The translations under genes were made by a program, and so were the position numbers. A stretch of DNA of 64,000 nucleotides from an uncultured Opitutia bacterium (lineage in GTDB: Bacteria; Verrucomicrobiota; Verrucomicrobiia; Opitutales; Opitutaceae), in the NCBI GenBank assembly GCA_903881475.1, contig CAIRTK010000081.1:30430-94429 (forward strand). The letters are read 5' to 3'. Position 1 is the stretch's first letter. The number at the start of each line of letters is the position of its first letter. The notes under the pieces were generated by a model. It did not search any database. It worked only from the letters and a program-made list of their open reading frames with translations, and was not told the DNA's origin. This document shows positions 36,050-43,486 of the stretch, one piece after another.

Positions 36050-39040
36050 ATGAAATTCGGTCGCGTGCTTCTTTTCGGCACCTTGGTGCTGGTGTTGGTC
36101 CTGCTGGTGGCTGTCGGGGTCGCGTTCAACCCCGGGTTCCAGACTTGGGCGGCCCGTCGTGCCCTGGCGGATCAGCCGGGCCTTGAACTCACGTTCAGCC
36201 GGGTGTCCGCCGGCTTGAACCACCTGCAGCTGTCGGACGTCCGGCTGGTGCGCGATGGTGCCGTGCTCACCCTGCCATCCGCGGAGATCGAATTGCCCCT
36301 GCTTTCCGCGCTTTTCCGCGACCGGCTGCTCATCCGCCGCCTGGTGGCGCGCGGCTGGACGCTCGACCTGACGCAGGCACGGCCACCGTCAGCGGCGCCG
36401 GCTTCCGCCCGCCGTCCGTCCGTCCCGCGGGAGTTTTCGCTGCTCACCCCGGCCTACGCCGACGACCCCGTGGCGCCGCCCCCGGTTTTGTTTGCCGGCA
36501 TTTTCCACCAGCTGGCCCTGCCGGTGGACCTGGCCCTCGACGGCGTGGATCTGGCGGGCGAAGTGCTCTTGCCGGCCGTGGCCGACCGTCCGGCGATCCG
36601 GGCGAAATTCACCCTCGCCGGTGGCGGTCTGGCCGCCGGCCGGGCCGGGGAATTCGACTACACGGCGGCCGTGGCCTTCGAGGGCAATGACGTGCCCGTG
36701 CGCAACCTTACCGTCCGGGGCACGCTGGGCGTGGTGATGGACACTCCGCGCACGCTGTCCCGGCTGGTGGCCATGACCGAAGCCGAGGCGGCCGGCCCGA
36801 AATTTCCCGGCGGCGTGAAGCTGGCCATCGACGCCTCGGCCCTGCGGTCGGCCGCCGGCGAAAATTATGTCGTGAGCCTTTCATCGGGAGCGAAGCAGCT
36901 GGCGGCGCTCGACACGAGTTACCCCGCCGGGGCGAGCCGCCTTGGCGGCAACTGGCGGCTCGACATGCGCGACGCCGACCTTGCGCCGTTCTCCTTTGGC
37001 CGCGAACTGCCCGCCTTCGAGGCGGTCGGCGAGGGCCGATTCGAAACGGACGCGTCCTTTGCCGAGCTCAATGCCAGCGGGAAACTGGTCGCCACCCTGG
37101 GCCGGCTGGAGGTCGTCAATTCGCGGCTCTCGCGGCTCGGCACCATCCATCTCGCCGCCGAGTTCGATGTCGCGCAACGCGCCGGGGCCACGCGGGTCGA
37201 CCGGCTGGCCGTGACGGTAGAGGGCGTGAAGCCCGTGGCCACGGTGCAGGCGCTGCAGGCCTTCGAATTCAACCTCAGGACCGGCGAGCTCAACTTGGCC
37301 GACCCGGCGAAGGACTTGCTGGGCGTCGCGTTCCAGGGTTTACCGCTGGCGTGGCTGGGGCCGCTGATCACGAGGGAAGGCTACATCGCGACCGGCTCCG
37401 ACCTGCGGGGCGAGTTTGTCGCCAGTGCGCGCAACGGCGGCTTCACGCTCCGTCCCAAGGCGCCGCTCATCGTGGGCAACCTCTCCTTGTCCCGGTTGGG
37501 CGGCCAGCCGTTGCTGAAGGCGCTCGACCTCACGCTGACCGCCTCCGCCGACTATACGCCGCAGGGCTGGCAGGTGGAACTGGCCCCGCTGGGCGCAGGG
37601 AGCCAGGGCACCAGGCTCCTGACCGTCGAGGGCCGCATCGGCCAGCTGACGGGGGACCATCAGCCGGTCAAGGCGGCGGGCAAGTGGACGGGCCAGCTGG
37701 CGGCACTGCTGGCCCAGCCGATCGCTGCTCGCTTCGCCGTCCTGACGGGTGGGGAGATGCAGGGCGATTTTGTGGCGAGCTTGGGGACGCGGAAGGAATT
37801 CCAGCTCCGGCTCGCGCTGAACCGCCTCGCGGCGGCCGGTGCTCCCGCCCTCCCGGCCATCATCGCGGACGTGCGCGTGAACCGCGATCCCGATGGTCGG
37901 ATCACCTTCAACGCTCCGCTCCGGTTTGAGCGTGACGACCGCAAATCCGACCTGGTCTTCTCGGGGACCTGCCTGCCGGGCCCGGCCGGCCTGAAGGTGG
38001 ACGCCCGGGCGGTGAGCGACCTGCTGGCCGTCGAGGATGCGCAGGTTCTCGTTGCGCCCTTCAGCGGTGCGCCGCCCCTTTCCGAAGCCGCCGGCGGGGC
38101 CGCGGCGCCGTCCATTCCGGTCTGGGCCGGCGTCAGCGGCCAGCTCGCGCTCGCGCTGAAAAAGGTGGTTTACCACGGGAAATTCCAGGTGACGGATGTC
38201 ACCGGCGTGCTCCGCCTCGGGGCCGCGGCCCTCACGCTGGAGGAGGGACGGGGTGGGTTTGGCTCCGATAGCGACGTGAAGCTCACGGGTGGCGTGACGT
38301 TCAACCCGGCGGCGGCGCAGCCCTACGCGCTCGCGGCCGACTTCGCGCTTAACAATTTTGACACCGTCCCGGCGTTCCGGGCCATCGATCCTACGCGGCT
38401 GCCCACGGTGGAAGCCCGGATCAACCTGACCAGCCGGCTCAGCGCGAATGGCGCCACGCTGGCGGACCTCGCGGGCCGCACCCGCGGCGACCTGCTCATC
38501 ACCAGCAAGGGAGGCATTTTCCGCGGGTTGTCGGCGGACTTGTCCGACCGGATCCAGAAGACGCAATCCCGGGTGACCGCGATCGCGAGTTTCCTCGGGG
38601 TCGTCACGGATGACTACGTCAACAAGACGAAGATCCTGTCCGACATCGCGAAATCGCTCAGCGAGATTCCCTTTGACCAGCTCAGCGTGACCGCGAGCCG
38701 CGATGACTCGCTCAACCTGCAGCTCAAGGACTTCACGCTGATTTCGCCCGAGGTGCGGATCGGCGGCGGGGGCGGGATCCGCTATGTCGAGGGCGTGCCG
38801 GTGCTGGCCCAGCCGATGGAGATCCAGCTCCACCTCGGGGCGCGGGGGAAGCTCGGCGACCAGATCAAGCGCGCCGGCCTGCTGGAGTCCGGGCAGGACA
38901 ATCTCGGTTACTCAGCCTTTGCCGTGCCGCTCAAGATCAGCGGCACGCTGGGCAGCCCGGATACCAGCGCGATCCGCACGGCCCTGCTCAATTCCGCCCT
39001 CGAGCGCAGCGGCCTGCTGGACGGTTTGCTGGGCAAGTAA
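36050..39040 (+). CDS. AsmA/TamB-like envelope protein
   Basis: 996 residues. One N-terminal transmembrane helix (VLLFGTLVLVLVLLVAVGVA) followed by a very long periplasmic part, mostly beta-strand with repeated LTFSRVSAGLNHLQLSDVRL-like and VKLTGGVTF-like segments. The C-terminal region (AKSLSEIPFDQLSVTASRDD, LQLKDFTLISPEVRIGGGG, VPLKISGTLGSPDTSAI) resembles the conserved AsmA-like C-terminal domain. Proteins of this group form hydrophobic grooves that carry phospholipids towards the outer membrane. It stands alone between repeat-rich spacers, ahead of a phospholipid acyltransferase-synthetase gene, which fits a lipid role (inference). Confidence 0.82.
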   Translation: MKFGRVLLFGTLVLVLVLLVAVGVAFNPGFQTWAARRALADQPGLELTFSRVSAGLNHLQLSDVRLVRDGAVLTLPSAEIELPLLSALFRDRLLIRRLVARGWTLDLTQARPPSAAPASARRPSVPREFSLLTPAYADDPVAPPPVLFAGIFHQLALPVDLALDGVDLAGEVLLPAVADRPAIRAKFTLAGGGLAAGRAGEFDYTAAVAFEGNDVPVRNLTVRGTLGVVMDTPRTLSRLVAMTEAEAAGPKFPGGVKLAIDASALRSAAGENYVVSLSSGAKQLAALDTSYPAGASRLGGNWRLDMRDADLAPFSFGRELPAFEAVGEGRFETDASFAELNASGKLVATLGRLEVVNSRLSRLGTIHLAAEFDVAQRAGATRVDRLAVTVEGVKPVATVQALQAFEFNLRTGELNLADPAKDLLGVAFQGLPLAWLGPLITREGYIATGSDLRGEFVASARNGGFTLRPKAPLIVGNLSLSRLGGQPLLKALDLTLTASADYTPQGWQVELAPLGAGSQGTRLLTVEGRIGQLTGDHQPVKAAGKWTGQLAALLAQPIAARFAVLTGGEMQGDFVASLGTRKEFQLRLALNRLAAAGAPALPAIIADVRVNRDPDGRITFNAPLRFERDDRKSDLVFSGTCLPGPAGLKVDARAVSDLLAVEDAQVLVAPFSGAPPLSEAAGGAAAPSIPVWAGVSGQLALALKKVVYHGKFQVTDVTGVLRLGAAALTLEEGRGGFGSDSDVKLTGGVTFNPAAAQPYALAADFALNNFDTVPAFRAIDPTRLPTVEARINLTSRLSANGATLADLAGRTRGDLLITSKGGIFRGLSADLSDRIQKTQSRVTAIASFLGVVTDDYVNKTKILSDIAKSLSEIPFDQLSVTASRDDSLNLQLKDFTLISPEVRIGGGGGIRYVEGVPVLAQPMEIQLHLGARGKLGDQIKRAGLLESGQDNLGYSAFAVPLKISGTLGSPDTSAIRTALLNSALERSGLLDGLLGK

Positions 39041-39050
39041 GCCATTTCGG

Positions 39051-39186
39051 GCCTGCGAACATCGAACGTCCAACTTCGAACGCTCAACCTCGAAGTCCGA
39101 TCCGGTCCCGGGCGCCACTAGTAGCAGCCGACGTAAGGAGGCTGGTTTCGAAGTTCAATGTTCGACGTTGGATGTTCGAAGTGGGC
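39051..39186. repeat. CGAAC palindromic intergenic repeat
   Basis: The left arm (39051-39092) repeats GAACATCGAACGTCCAAC then TTCGAACGCTCAACCTCGAA. The right arm (39147-39186) is the imperfect inverse: TTCGAAGTTCAATGTTCGAC, GTTGGATGTTCGAAG. The middle holds GTAGCAGCCGACGTAAGGAG, which may be a further repeat type. It lies between the AsmA-like and Aas-like genes. Confidence 0.75.
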
Positions 39187-39254
39187 CTGGGCCTGAAAAT
39201 TGCCGGAATAGCGTTGAAAATATCTCGGCCTGCGCCGGCATTTGACTTCGCGTC

Positions 39255-41489
39255 ATGCTTACCCCCGGCTTCCGCCGCCGCTCCTACGTTCCGCGTTTCA
39301 TCGAACTCATTGCCGTGGCCGTGGCGCGCCTGCTTTACCGCGTGCGGTCCAATGGCGCCGCGCAGTTCCCGGCGACCGGCGGCGTCCTGCTCATTGCGAA
39401 CCATCTCTCCTATGTGGATCCGGTCCTGCTGCAGCTGGCCTGCCCGCGGCCGATCCGCTTCCTGAGCTACCAGGGCCTGCAGGAGAATATCCTCCTCGAC
39501 TGGGTGTTCCGGCTGAGCGGATGCATCCCGATCTCCCGCACCCGTTCCAGCGCTGGCCTGCGCCGCGCGATCCGGGCTCTGCGGGCCGGCGAGGTCGTCG
39601 CCCTCTTCCCGGAGGGACAGATTTCCCGTACCGGCCAGCTGATGCCCCTGATGCGCGGGTTTGAAGTCGTCGCCCGCCGCGCCGGCGTGCCCGTGGTGCC
39701 GGCCTTCATCGACGGCGTGTGGGGCTCCGTGTTTTCCTTCGCCGGTAACAAGTACCTCTGGAAATCGCCGCGGCTCATGCCGACGCCCGTGTTCGTCCAG
39801 TTCGGCGCACCCCTCCCGCCGGAACGGGCCGAACCCATCCTCGCGCGCAAGGCGCTCCTTGATCTCGGGGTGCTGGCCTTCGACGAACGTCCCGGGCTCC
39901 GGCGGCATCTGGGACGCGAGTGCGTGCAATCGCTCGCCAAGCGTCCGTGGCACGTGGAGATCGTGGACCGCACGGCCGAGCGGCGGCCGGTGACGTCCGC
40001 GCAGCTGCTTGCCACCGCCGCGGCCTACTCCCGGCATCTCCGCCGCACGGTGCCCGACAAGCGCGTCGGCATCGTGCTGCCCCCGAGCGCGGGTGCCTTC
40101 ATCGCGAACCTCGCCGTGATGTGCGCGGGCAAGATTCCGGTGAACCTCAACTTCACCGCCGGCAAGGCGGCGCTGGAGGCCAGCATGAAGATCGGCGGGG
40201 TGACGACCGTGATCACGGCCGATCTCGTGCGCCTGAAGGTGCCGGCGTTTCCCTGGCCCGAGCGCACGCTCGACCTGCGCCGGGAGATCGAGGCCATGGG
40301 CGGAAAGAAGGCCATCCTGCCGTGGCTGCTGGCGGCGTGGATCCTGCCCAACCAGTGGTACGCCAGCCTGCTCGGCCTGCCGAAGACCGGCGACCGCGCC
40401 GAGGCCGGCCTGCTCTTCACCAGCGGCAGCTCGGGCGAGCCAAAGGGCGTCGCCCTCACGCACCGCAACATCCTCGCCAACTGCGCGCAGATTTCCTCGC
40501 TCTCGATCCTGCCGCAGTCGTGTTCGCTGCTTGGCTGCCTGCCGATCTTCCACAGCTTCGGCTTCACTGTCACGCTCTGGTACCCGATGATCCGCGGCTG
40601 CCGCGTGGTCACGGTGCCGAGCCCGCTCGACACCCGCCGGATCATCGACGCCATCCGGGAGGAGCAGGCCACGGTGCTGATCGGCGCGCCGACATTCATC
40701 CGCCCGATCCTGCGCAAGGCCCAGCCCGGCGAACTCCGTTCGCTCGACCTCGTGGTCACGGGTGCGGAGAAACTCCCCGACGACCTGTACAAGGCGTTCA
40801 TGGAGACCTTCCACATCGAGATCCTGCAGGGTTACGGGCTCACGGAGACGACCCCGGCCAGCAACATCAACCAGCCTAACCCGCCGGTCACGACGGACAC
40901 CGCCGAGGCGCAGGTGGCCAAGAAGGCCGGGTCCACCGGCCGGCTGCTGCCGGGCATGACCGTGCGAATCGTGCATCCCGAGACCGGCGAGGAAGTCCCG
41001 GCGGGCGAGCAGGGCATCGTGTGGTTCAAGGGGGCGAATGTCTTCAGCGGGTACCTCGACGACCCGCAGAAAACCTCGGCGGCGTTCAGCGACGGCTGGT
41101 TCGTGACCGGCGACCTCGGCCGGCTCGATGAGGAGGGTTTTCTGTTCATCGAGGGACGCCTGTCACGCTTCTCCAAGATCGGCGGCGAGATGATCCCACA
41201 CGGCACGGTGGAGCAAACGATCGCGGAAGTCTTAGGCCTCGACCAGTCCGAGGGCCCGGTCGTCGCCGTGATGGGCGTCCCCGACAAGGCCAAGGGCGAG
41301 GCGCTGGTGCTGCTGACGACGGTCGAGATCCCACCCGATATGCTCCGGGAGAAGCTGGCCGCCGTGGGATTTGCGAATCTCTGGATCCCGAAAGTCATCC
41401 ACCGCGTGCCCACGATCCCAGTCCTCGGCACGGGCAAGCTCGACCTGAAGCGCTGCCGCGATGTGGCGTTGGAGGCGGTGGGTTTGTAA
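39255..41489 (+). CDS. Aas-like fusion: PlsC-type acyltransferase plus acyl-[ACP] synthetase
   Basis: 744 residues. The N-terminal 1-acylglycerol-phosphate acyltransferase domain has the NHLSYVD catalytic box (His50, Asp55) and FPEGQISRTG. The C-terminal AMP-forming domain has the P-loop LLFTSGSSGEPKGVALTHRN near residue 385, LQGYGLTETTPASN, and WFVTGDLGRLDEEGF with the C-terminal lysine region GTGKLDLKR. This is the two-domain core of Aas, which re-acylates lysophospholipids with fatty acids activated on acyl carrier protein. The MFS lysophospholipid flippase domain found in some fusions is absent. Its end marks the boundary with the cassette array. Confidence 0.9.
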   Translation: MLTPGFRRRSYVPRFIELIAVAVARLLYRVRSNGAAQFPATGGVLLIANHLSYVDPVLLQLACPRPIRFLSYQGLQENILLDWVFRLSGCIPISRTRSSAGLRRAIRALRAGEVVALFPEGQISRTGQLMPLMRGFEVVARRAGVPVVPAFIDGVWGSVFSFAGNKYLWKSPRLMPTPVFVQFGAPLPPERAEPILARKALLDLGVLAFDERPGLRRHLGRECVQSLAKRPWHVEIVDRTAERRPVTSAQLLATAAAYSRHLRRTVPDKRVGIVLPPSAGAFIANLAVMCAGKIPVNLNFTAGKAALEASMKIGGVTTVITADLVRLKVPAFPWPERTLDLRREIEAMGGKKAILPWLLAAWILPNQWYASLLGLPKTGDRAEAGLLFTSGSSGEPKGVALTHRNILANCAQISSLSILPQSCSLLGCLPIFHSFGFTVTLWYPMIRGCRVVTVPSPLDTRRIIDAIREEQATVLIGAPTFIRPILRKAQPGELRSLDLVVTGAEKLPDDLYKAFMETFHIEILQGYGLTETTPASNINQPNPPVTTDTAEAQVAKKAGSTGRLLPGMTVRIVHPETGEEVPAGEQGIVWFKGANVFSGYLDDPQKTSAAFSDGWFVTGDLGRLDEEGFLFIEGRLSRFSKIGGEMIPHGTVEQTIAEVLGLDQSEGPVVAVMGVPDKAKGEALVLLTTVEIPPDMLREKLAAVGFANLWIPKVIHRVPTIPVLGTGKLDLKRCRDVALEAVGL

Positions 41490-41626
41490 AGCATGAGGTA
41501 TCCTAATTTTGCCAGCGCTAGCCATCGCGAATGGCAGAAATTAGTGAACTGATGGGGACTAAGTACTTACCGTTGTTTCAGACTCGCTGGCAGAGTGCGC
41601 CTCAGCTTTAACGTCGGGCCAAGAAA
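41490..41626. other. spacer at the 5' edge of the cassette array
   Basis: An AT-richer stretch than the genes on its left. CTAATTTTGCCA (41503-41514) and TGGCAGAAATTAG (41532-41544) form an imperfect hairpin, perhaps a terminator or a relic of an att site. GTCGGGC at 41613-41619, preceded by CTTTAAC, looks like a degenerate attC R' box (consensus GTTRRRY). No integron integrase gene or convincing attI can be seen here. Confidence 0.5.
41613..41619 (+). other. degenerate attC R' box (5' edge of array)
   Basis: CTTTAAC GTCGGGC, just ahead of the first cassette gene. It has the same layout as the next sites (CTTTAAC GTTCGGC, CTCAAAC GTTGGCC, CTGAAAC GTTAGGC, CTGTAAC GTTAGGC), but C replaces the second T of GTT. 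No matching R'' can be picked out upstream. Confidence 0.4.
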
Positions 41627-42079
41627 ATGAAGCTCTCTGTCCACCAAGCTTCCGATGCTGATCTCGCATTGTTGGCCGAGTGGAACCACCAGCTCATCCG
41701 TGATGAAGGTCATAGAAATCCTATGACGGTTGAGCAGCTCGCGGTGCGCATGAAGGAGTGGTTGCGGGGCGAGTATCAAGCGGTCGTGTTTTCTAGCGAT
41801 GGGCCGGTCGGCTATGCACTTTTCAAGCAGGAGGAGTCGCTGATTTATCTTCGCCATTTTTTCGTCCGAAGGGACAGGCGAAGGGCCGGCATTGGTCGCA
41901 CGGCTTTTGATCTGCTGCGCCGCGAGATCTGGCCTTCGCAAGTTAGGTTATCCGTCGACGTTCTCTGCCAGAATACCGCCGGTATCGCTTTTTGGCGGAG
42001 CGTTGGATATCGGGACTATTCTCTCACTCTGGAGATCATGCCAACTCCGGGGCTTCGACCCTCCATGTCTGACCTTTAA
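41627..42079 (+). CDS. GNAT family N-acetyltransferase (integron cassette 1)
   Basis: 150 residues, single GNAT domain. Motif A is seen as YLRHFFVRRDRRRAGIGRTA (acetyl-CoA pyrophosphate loop RRAGIG), with a C-terminal FWRSVGYRDYSLTLEI (motif B). Substrate unknown. Cassettes often carry GNAT genes, some for drug resistance; nothing in this sequence identifies an aminoglycoside enzyme. The last residues (PGLRPSMSDL) are encoded by attC-like sequence, and the TAA at 42077-42079 lies against the R' box. GC content is visibly lower than in the chromosomal neighbours. Confidence 0.85.
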   Translation: MKLSVHQASDADLALLAEWNHQLIRDEGHRNPMTVEQLAVRMKEWLRGEYQAVVFSSDGPVGYALFKQEESLIYLRHFFVRRDRRRAGIGRTAFDLLRREIWPSQVRLSVDVLCQNTAGIAFWRSVGYRDYSLTLEIMPTPGLRPSMSDL

Positions 42080-42087
42080 CGTTCGGC
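42039..42087 (+). other. attC site 1 (short, degenerate)
   Basis: TGCCAAC (42039-42045) as a possible R'' and GTTCGGC (42081-42087) as a clear R' box. The space between is only about 35 bases and lacks the AGCC-A-AYGsC stem of the later sites, so it may be a decayed or unusually short site. Part of it encodes the end of the GNAT protein. Confidence 0.55.
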
Positions 42088-42094
42088 TGAAGCC

Positions 42095-42520
42095 ATGCGC
42101 TATCACGATTTTCATCTCCGTGGATATACTGTGACCGAGTCGGGCCGTAAGATTGAGTTGCACCTCGCCTACGATTATCCCGGCAGCGCGGAGAAAGACT
42201 CACGCATCGAGTTCACCGACGTAGCCTGCTATCATTTTTCCCACACCGAGGGTGCGATTATCACCGACATCGCCGAAGAGCCTCTGCGCGAATTCATTAA
42301 GAAAGAAGAAGAATTCCTAGCGTCTGCAGCTGCACAGGATGGCCTCAGGTTTTGGCGAAGTGATGCTTCCGACTATCTCCGCCAGCTTGAAGAGGACGGT
42401 TATCATGCCTGGCGGCTTGAATCTGCCATTGGCTTTTCCGGTTTCATCGTCGCTCAGGCAGTTCGCGAAAAAGAGCCGAACCAGCCGCTACAGCCAACGG
42501 CCCCAAGCGGCCGTGGCTGA
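42095..42520 (+). CDS. cassette 2 protein, unknown function
   Basis: 141 residues; I do not recognise a domain. It is soluble, acidic and has no signal peptide. It begins MRYHDFHLRGYTVTESGRKI, with a beta-rich first half (YDYPGSAEKDSRIEFTDVAC) and a helical middle (EEPLREFIKKEEEFL). The final 13 residues (NQPLQPTAPSGRG) are the translation of attC site 2, and the stop (42518-42520) lies in its L' arm. So either the protein gained a tail on capture, or it naturally ends there. AT-richer than the chromosomal genes. Confidence 0.75.
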   Translation: MRYHDFHLRGYTVTESGRKIELHLAYDYPGSAEKDSRIEFTDVACYHFSHTEGAIITDIAEEPLREFIKKEEEFLASAAAQDGLRFWRSDASDYLRQLEEDGYHAWRLESAIGFSGFIVAQAVREKEPNQPLQPTAPSGRG

Positions 42521-42535
42521 TCTCAAACGTTGGCC
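42475..42535 (+). other. attC site 2
   Basis: R'' GCCGAAC (42475-42481) and R' GTTGGCC (42529-42535), 61 bases in all. The inner hairpin is CAGCC (42491-42495), unpaired A, ACGGCC, loop, GGCCGT (42509-42514), GGCTG (42515-42519). The extrahelical A breaking the stem is the feature integron integrases use to choose the strand. The same A sits at the same place in sites 3 and 4. Confidence 0.88.
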
Positions 42536-42544
42536 TGAAGAATC

Positions 42545-42937
42545 ATGACCCTCGTTAAGCCAGACTCCATCGACATAGTCTTTCTCGCTCCGGACAAGAA
42601 GAAGGTGTCCTTGGTGGCATACGATGGCGGCGAGGTGCCTGATCCCGCTGATCGCGAAGAAGCCCTCCAGAAGAAGTTGCGCTCCTATCTTGAGTTCGTC
42701 GCTTCCGGCCAGTTTCTGAAGACCTATCCTCAGCATTCCGATCTCGGCGTTGATATCATGGTTGTCTGCCTCAACCCTCCGACGGAAGGCATGAAAAAGA
42801 TACAAGGCATCAGGGATCACGATCGTCCTGAGACATTTCTCTCGGTGGCTGTAATCACTGACGCCGAATTTCGTGCCACGCTGCCGAAGAAGGTAGCTCC
42901 ATCGGCTGCCAAACCATGGTGGAAATTCTGGTCATGA
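42545..42937 (+). CDS. cassette 3 protein, DUF6572-like
   Basis: 130 residues, no signal peptide. The pattern IDIVFLAPDKKKVSLVAYDG, LQKKLRSYLEFVASGQFLKT and YPQHSDLGVDIMVVCLNPP resembles the small DUF6572 proteins, whose function is unknown; the match is from memory. The C-terminus WWKFWS is aromatic and may contact a membrane or partner. The stop lies eight bases before the attC site 3 R'' box. No promoter is visible, so expression probably depends on read-through from upstream. Confidence 0.75.
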   Translation: MTLVKPDSIDIVFLAPDKKKVSLVAYDGGEVPDPADREEALQKKLRSYLEFVASGQFLKTYPQHSDLGVDIMVVCLNPPTEGMKKIQGIRDHDRPETFLSVAVITDAEFRATLPKKVAPSAAKPWWKFWS

Positions 42938-42944
42938 AGAAGAG

Positions 42945-43004
42945 GCCAAGCAGCCTTCACAGCCAATGCCGCTTACGCGGCATGGCTGAGCTGAAACGTT
43001 AGGC
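42945..43004 (+). other. attC site 3
   Basis: R'' GCCAAGC (42945-42951, imperfect) and R' GTTAGGC (42998-43004), 60 bases. The stem is CAGCC (42960-42964), extrahelical A (42965), ATGCCGC (42966-42972), loop TTAC, GCGGCAT (42977-42983), GGCTG (42984-42988). A near-perfect attC hairpin. Confidence 0.9.
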
Positions 43005-43017
43005 AAAGAATCCGCAC

Positions 43018-43275
43018 ATGAAATGCTACATGGTAGTCGAACACTTTGCTCCGGGAGCCAGGGCCAAGATTTACGAACGCTTTCACGAGAAAGGAAGGAT
43101 GCTGCCCGCTGGGCTGAACTACATCGATAGCTGGTTGGAAAAAGACGGAGATCGATGCTTTCAGCTGATGGAGACCAGCGACCGTGCTCTCTTCGATTTG
43201 TGGACCGAGCAATGGAAGGATTTGATGAGCTTTGACATTGCCGAGCTTAGCGAGAAGCCGAAGAAAAATGCCTAA
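43018..43275 (+). CDS. DUF3303 family protein (cassette 4)
   Basis: 85 residues. The whole protein fits the DUF3303 pattern: a start like KCYMVVEHFAPGARAKIYER, then GRMLPAGLNYIDSWLEKDGD, RCFQLMETSDRALFDLWTEQ and WKDLMSFDI. This is a small ferredoxin-like (dimeric alpha-beta barrel) fold; no biochemical role is known. The TAA stop (43273-43275) is inside the R'' box GCCTAAC of attC site 4. Confidence 0.85.
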   Translation: MKCYMVVEHFAPGARAKIYERFHEKGRMLPAGLNYIDSWLEKDGDRCFQLMETSDRALFDLWTEQWKDLMSFDIAELSEKPKKNA

Positions 43276-43368
43276 CCAGCCGTCAGAGCCAACGCCACCA
43301 GCTGTCACGAGTCGTGCTGCTGCACGCCTCGCGCCAGCTGGCGGCGTGGCTCACCTGTAACGTTAGGC
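43270..43368 (+). other. attC site 4
   Basis: R'' GCCTAAC (43270-43276) and R' GTTAGGC (43362-43368) are exact inverse complements, 99 bases overall. The stem is GAGCC (43286-43290), extrahelical A (43291), ACGCC (43292-43296), ACCAGCTG, a loop of about 30 bases, CAGCTGG (43335-43341), GGCGT (43343-43347), GGCTC (43348-43352). The best-formed site of the array. Confidence 0.93.
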
Positions 43369-43486
43369 AGAAAATTTACCAGATTGTGCATATCTACGCC
43401 GTTATCCTTTTTACCGCTGCCCTTCCGCTAGCATCCAAGACCAGTCTCCCTAAGTCGGCGGCCACGGGCACGGGCGGAGAGTCCGC
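43369..43486. other. tail of the array: non-coding cassette remnant
   Basis: Between the last attC and the ppk2 stop there is no frame of useful length and no further attC. It begins AGAAAATTTACCAG, AT-rich like the cassettes, and becomes GC-rich towards ppk2. It may be the start of a fifth cassette whose 3' part and attC were deleted. Confidence 0.5.

Noticed and set aside
41503..41544. Hairpin at the left edge of the array considered as attI
   Set aside because: It lacks a clear GTTRRRY crossover box and there is no integrase gene beside it. It may equally be a terminator of the Aas-like gene.
41627..42079. Cassette GNAT considered as an aminoglycoside acetyltransferase
   Set aside because: Only the generic acetyl-CoA motif is visible; no AAC-specific residues can be recognised.
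42095..42937. Cassette genes 2 and 3 considered as a toxin-antitoxin pair
   Set aside because: They are separated by an attC site, so they are separate cassettes, and neither shows a known toxin or antitoxin fold.
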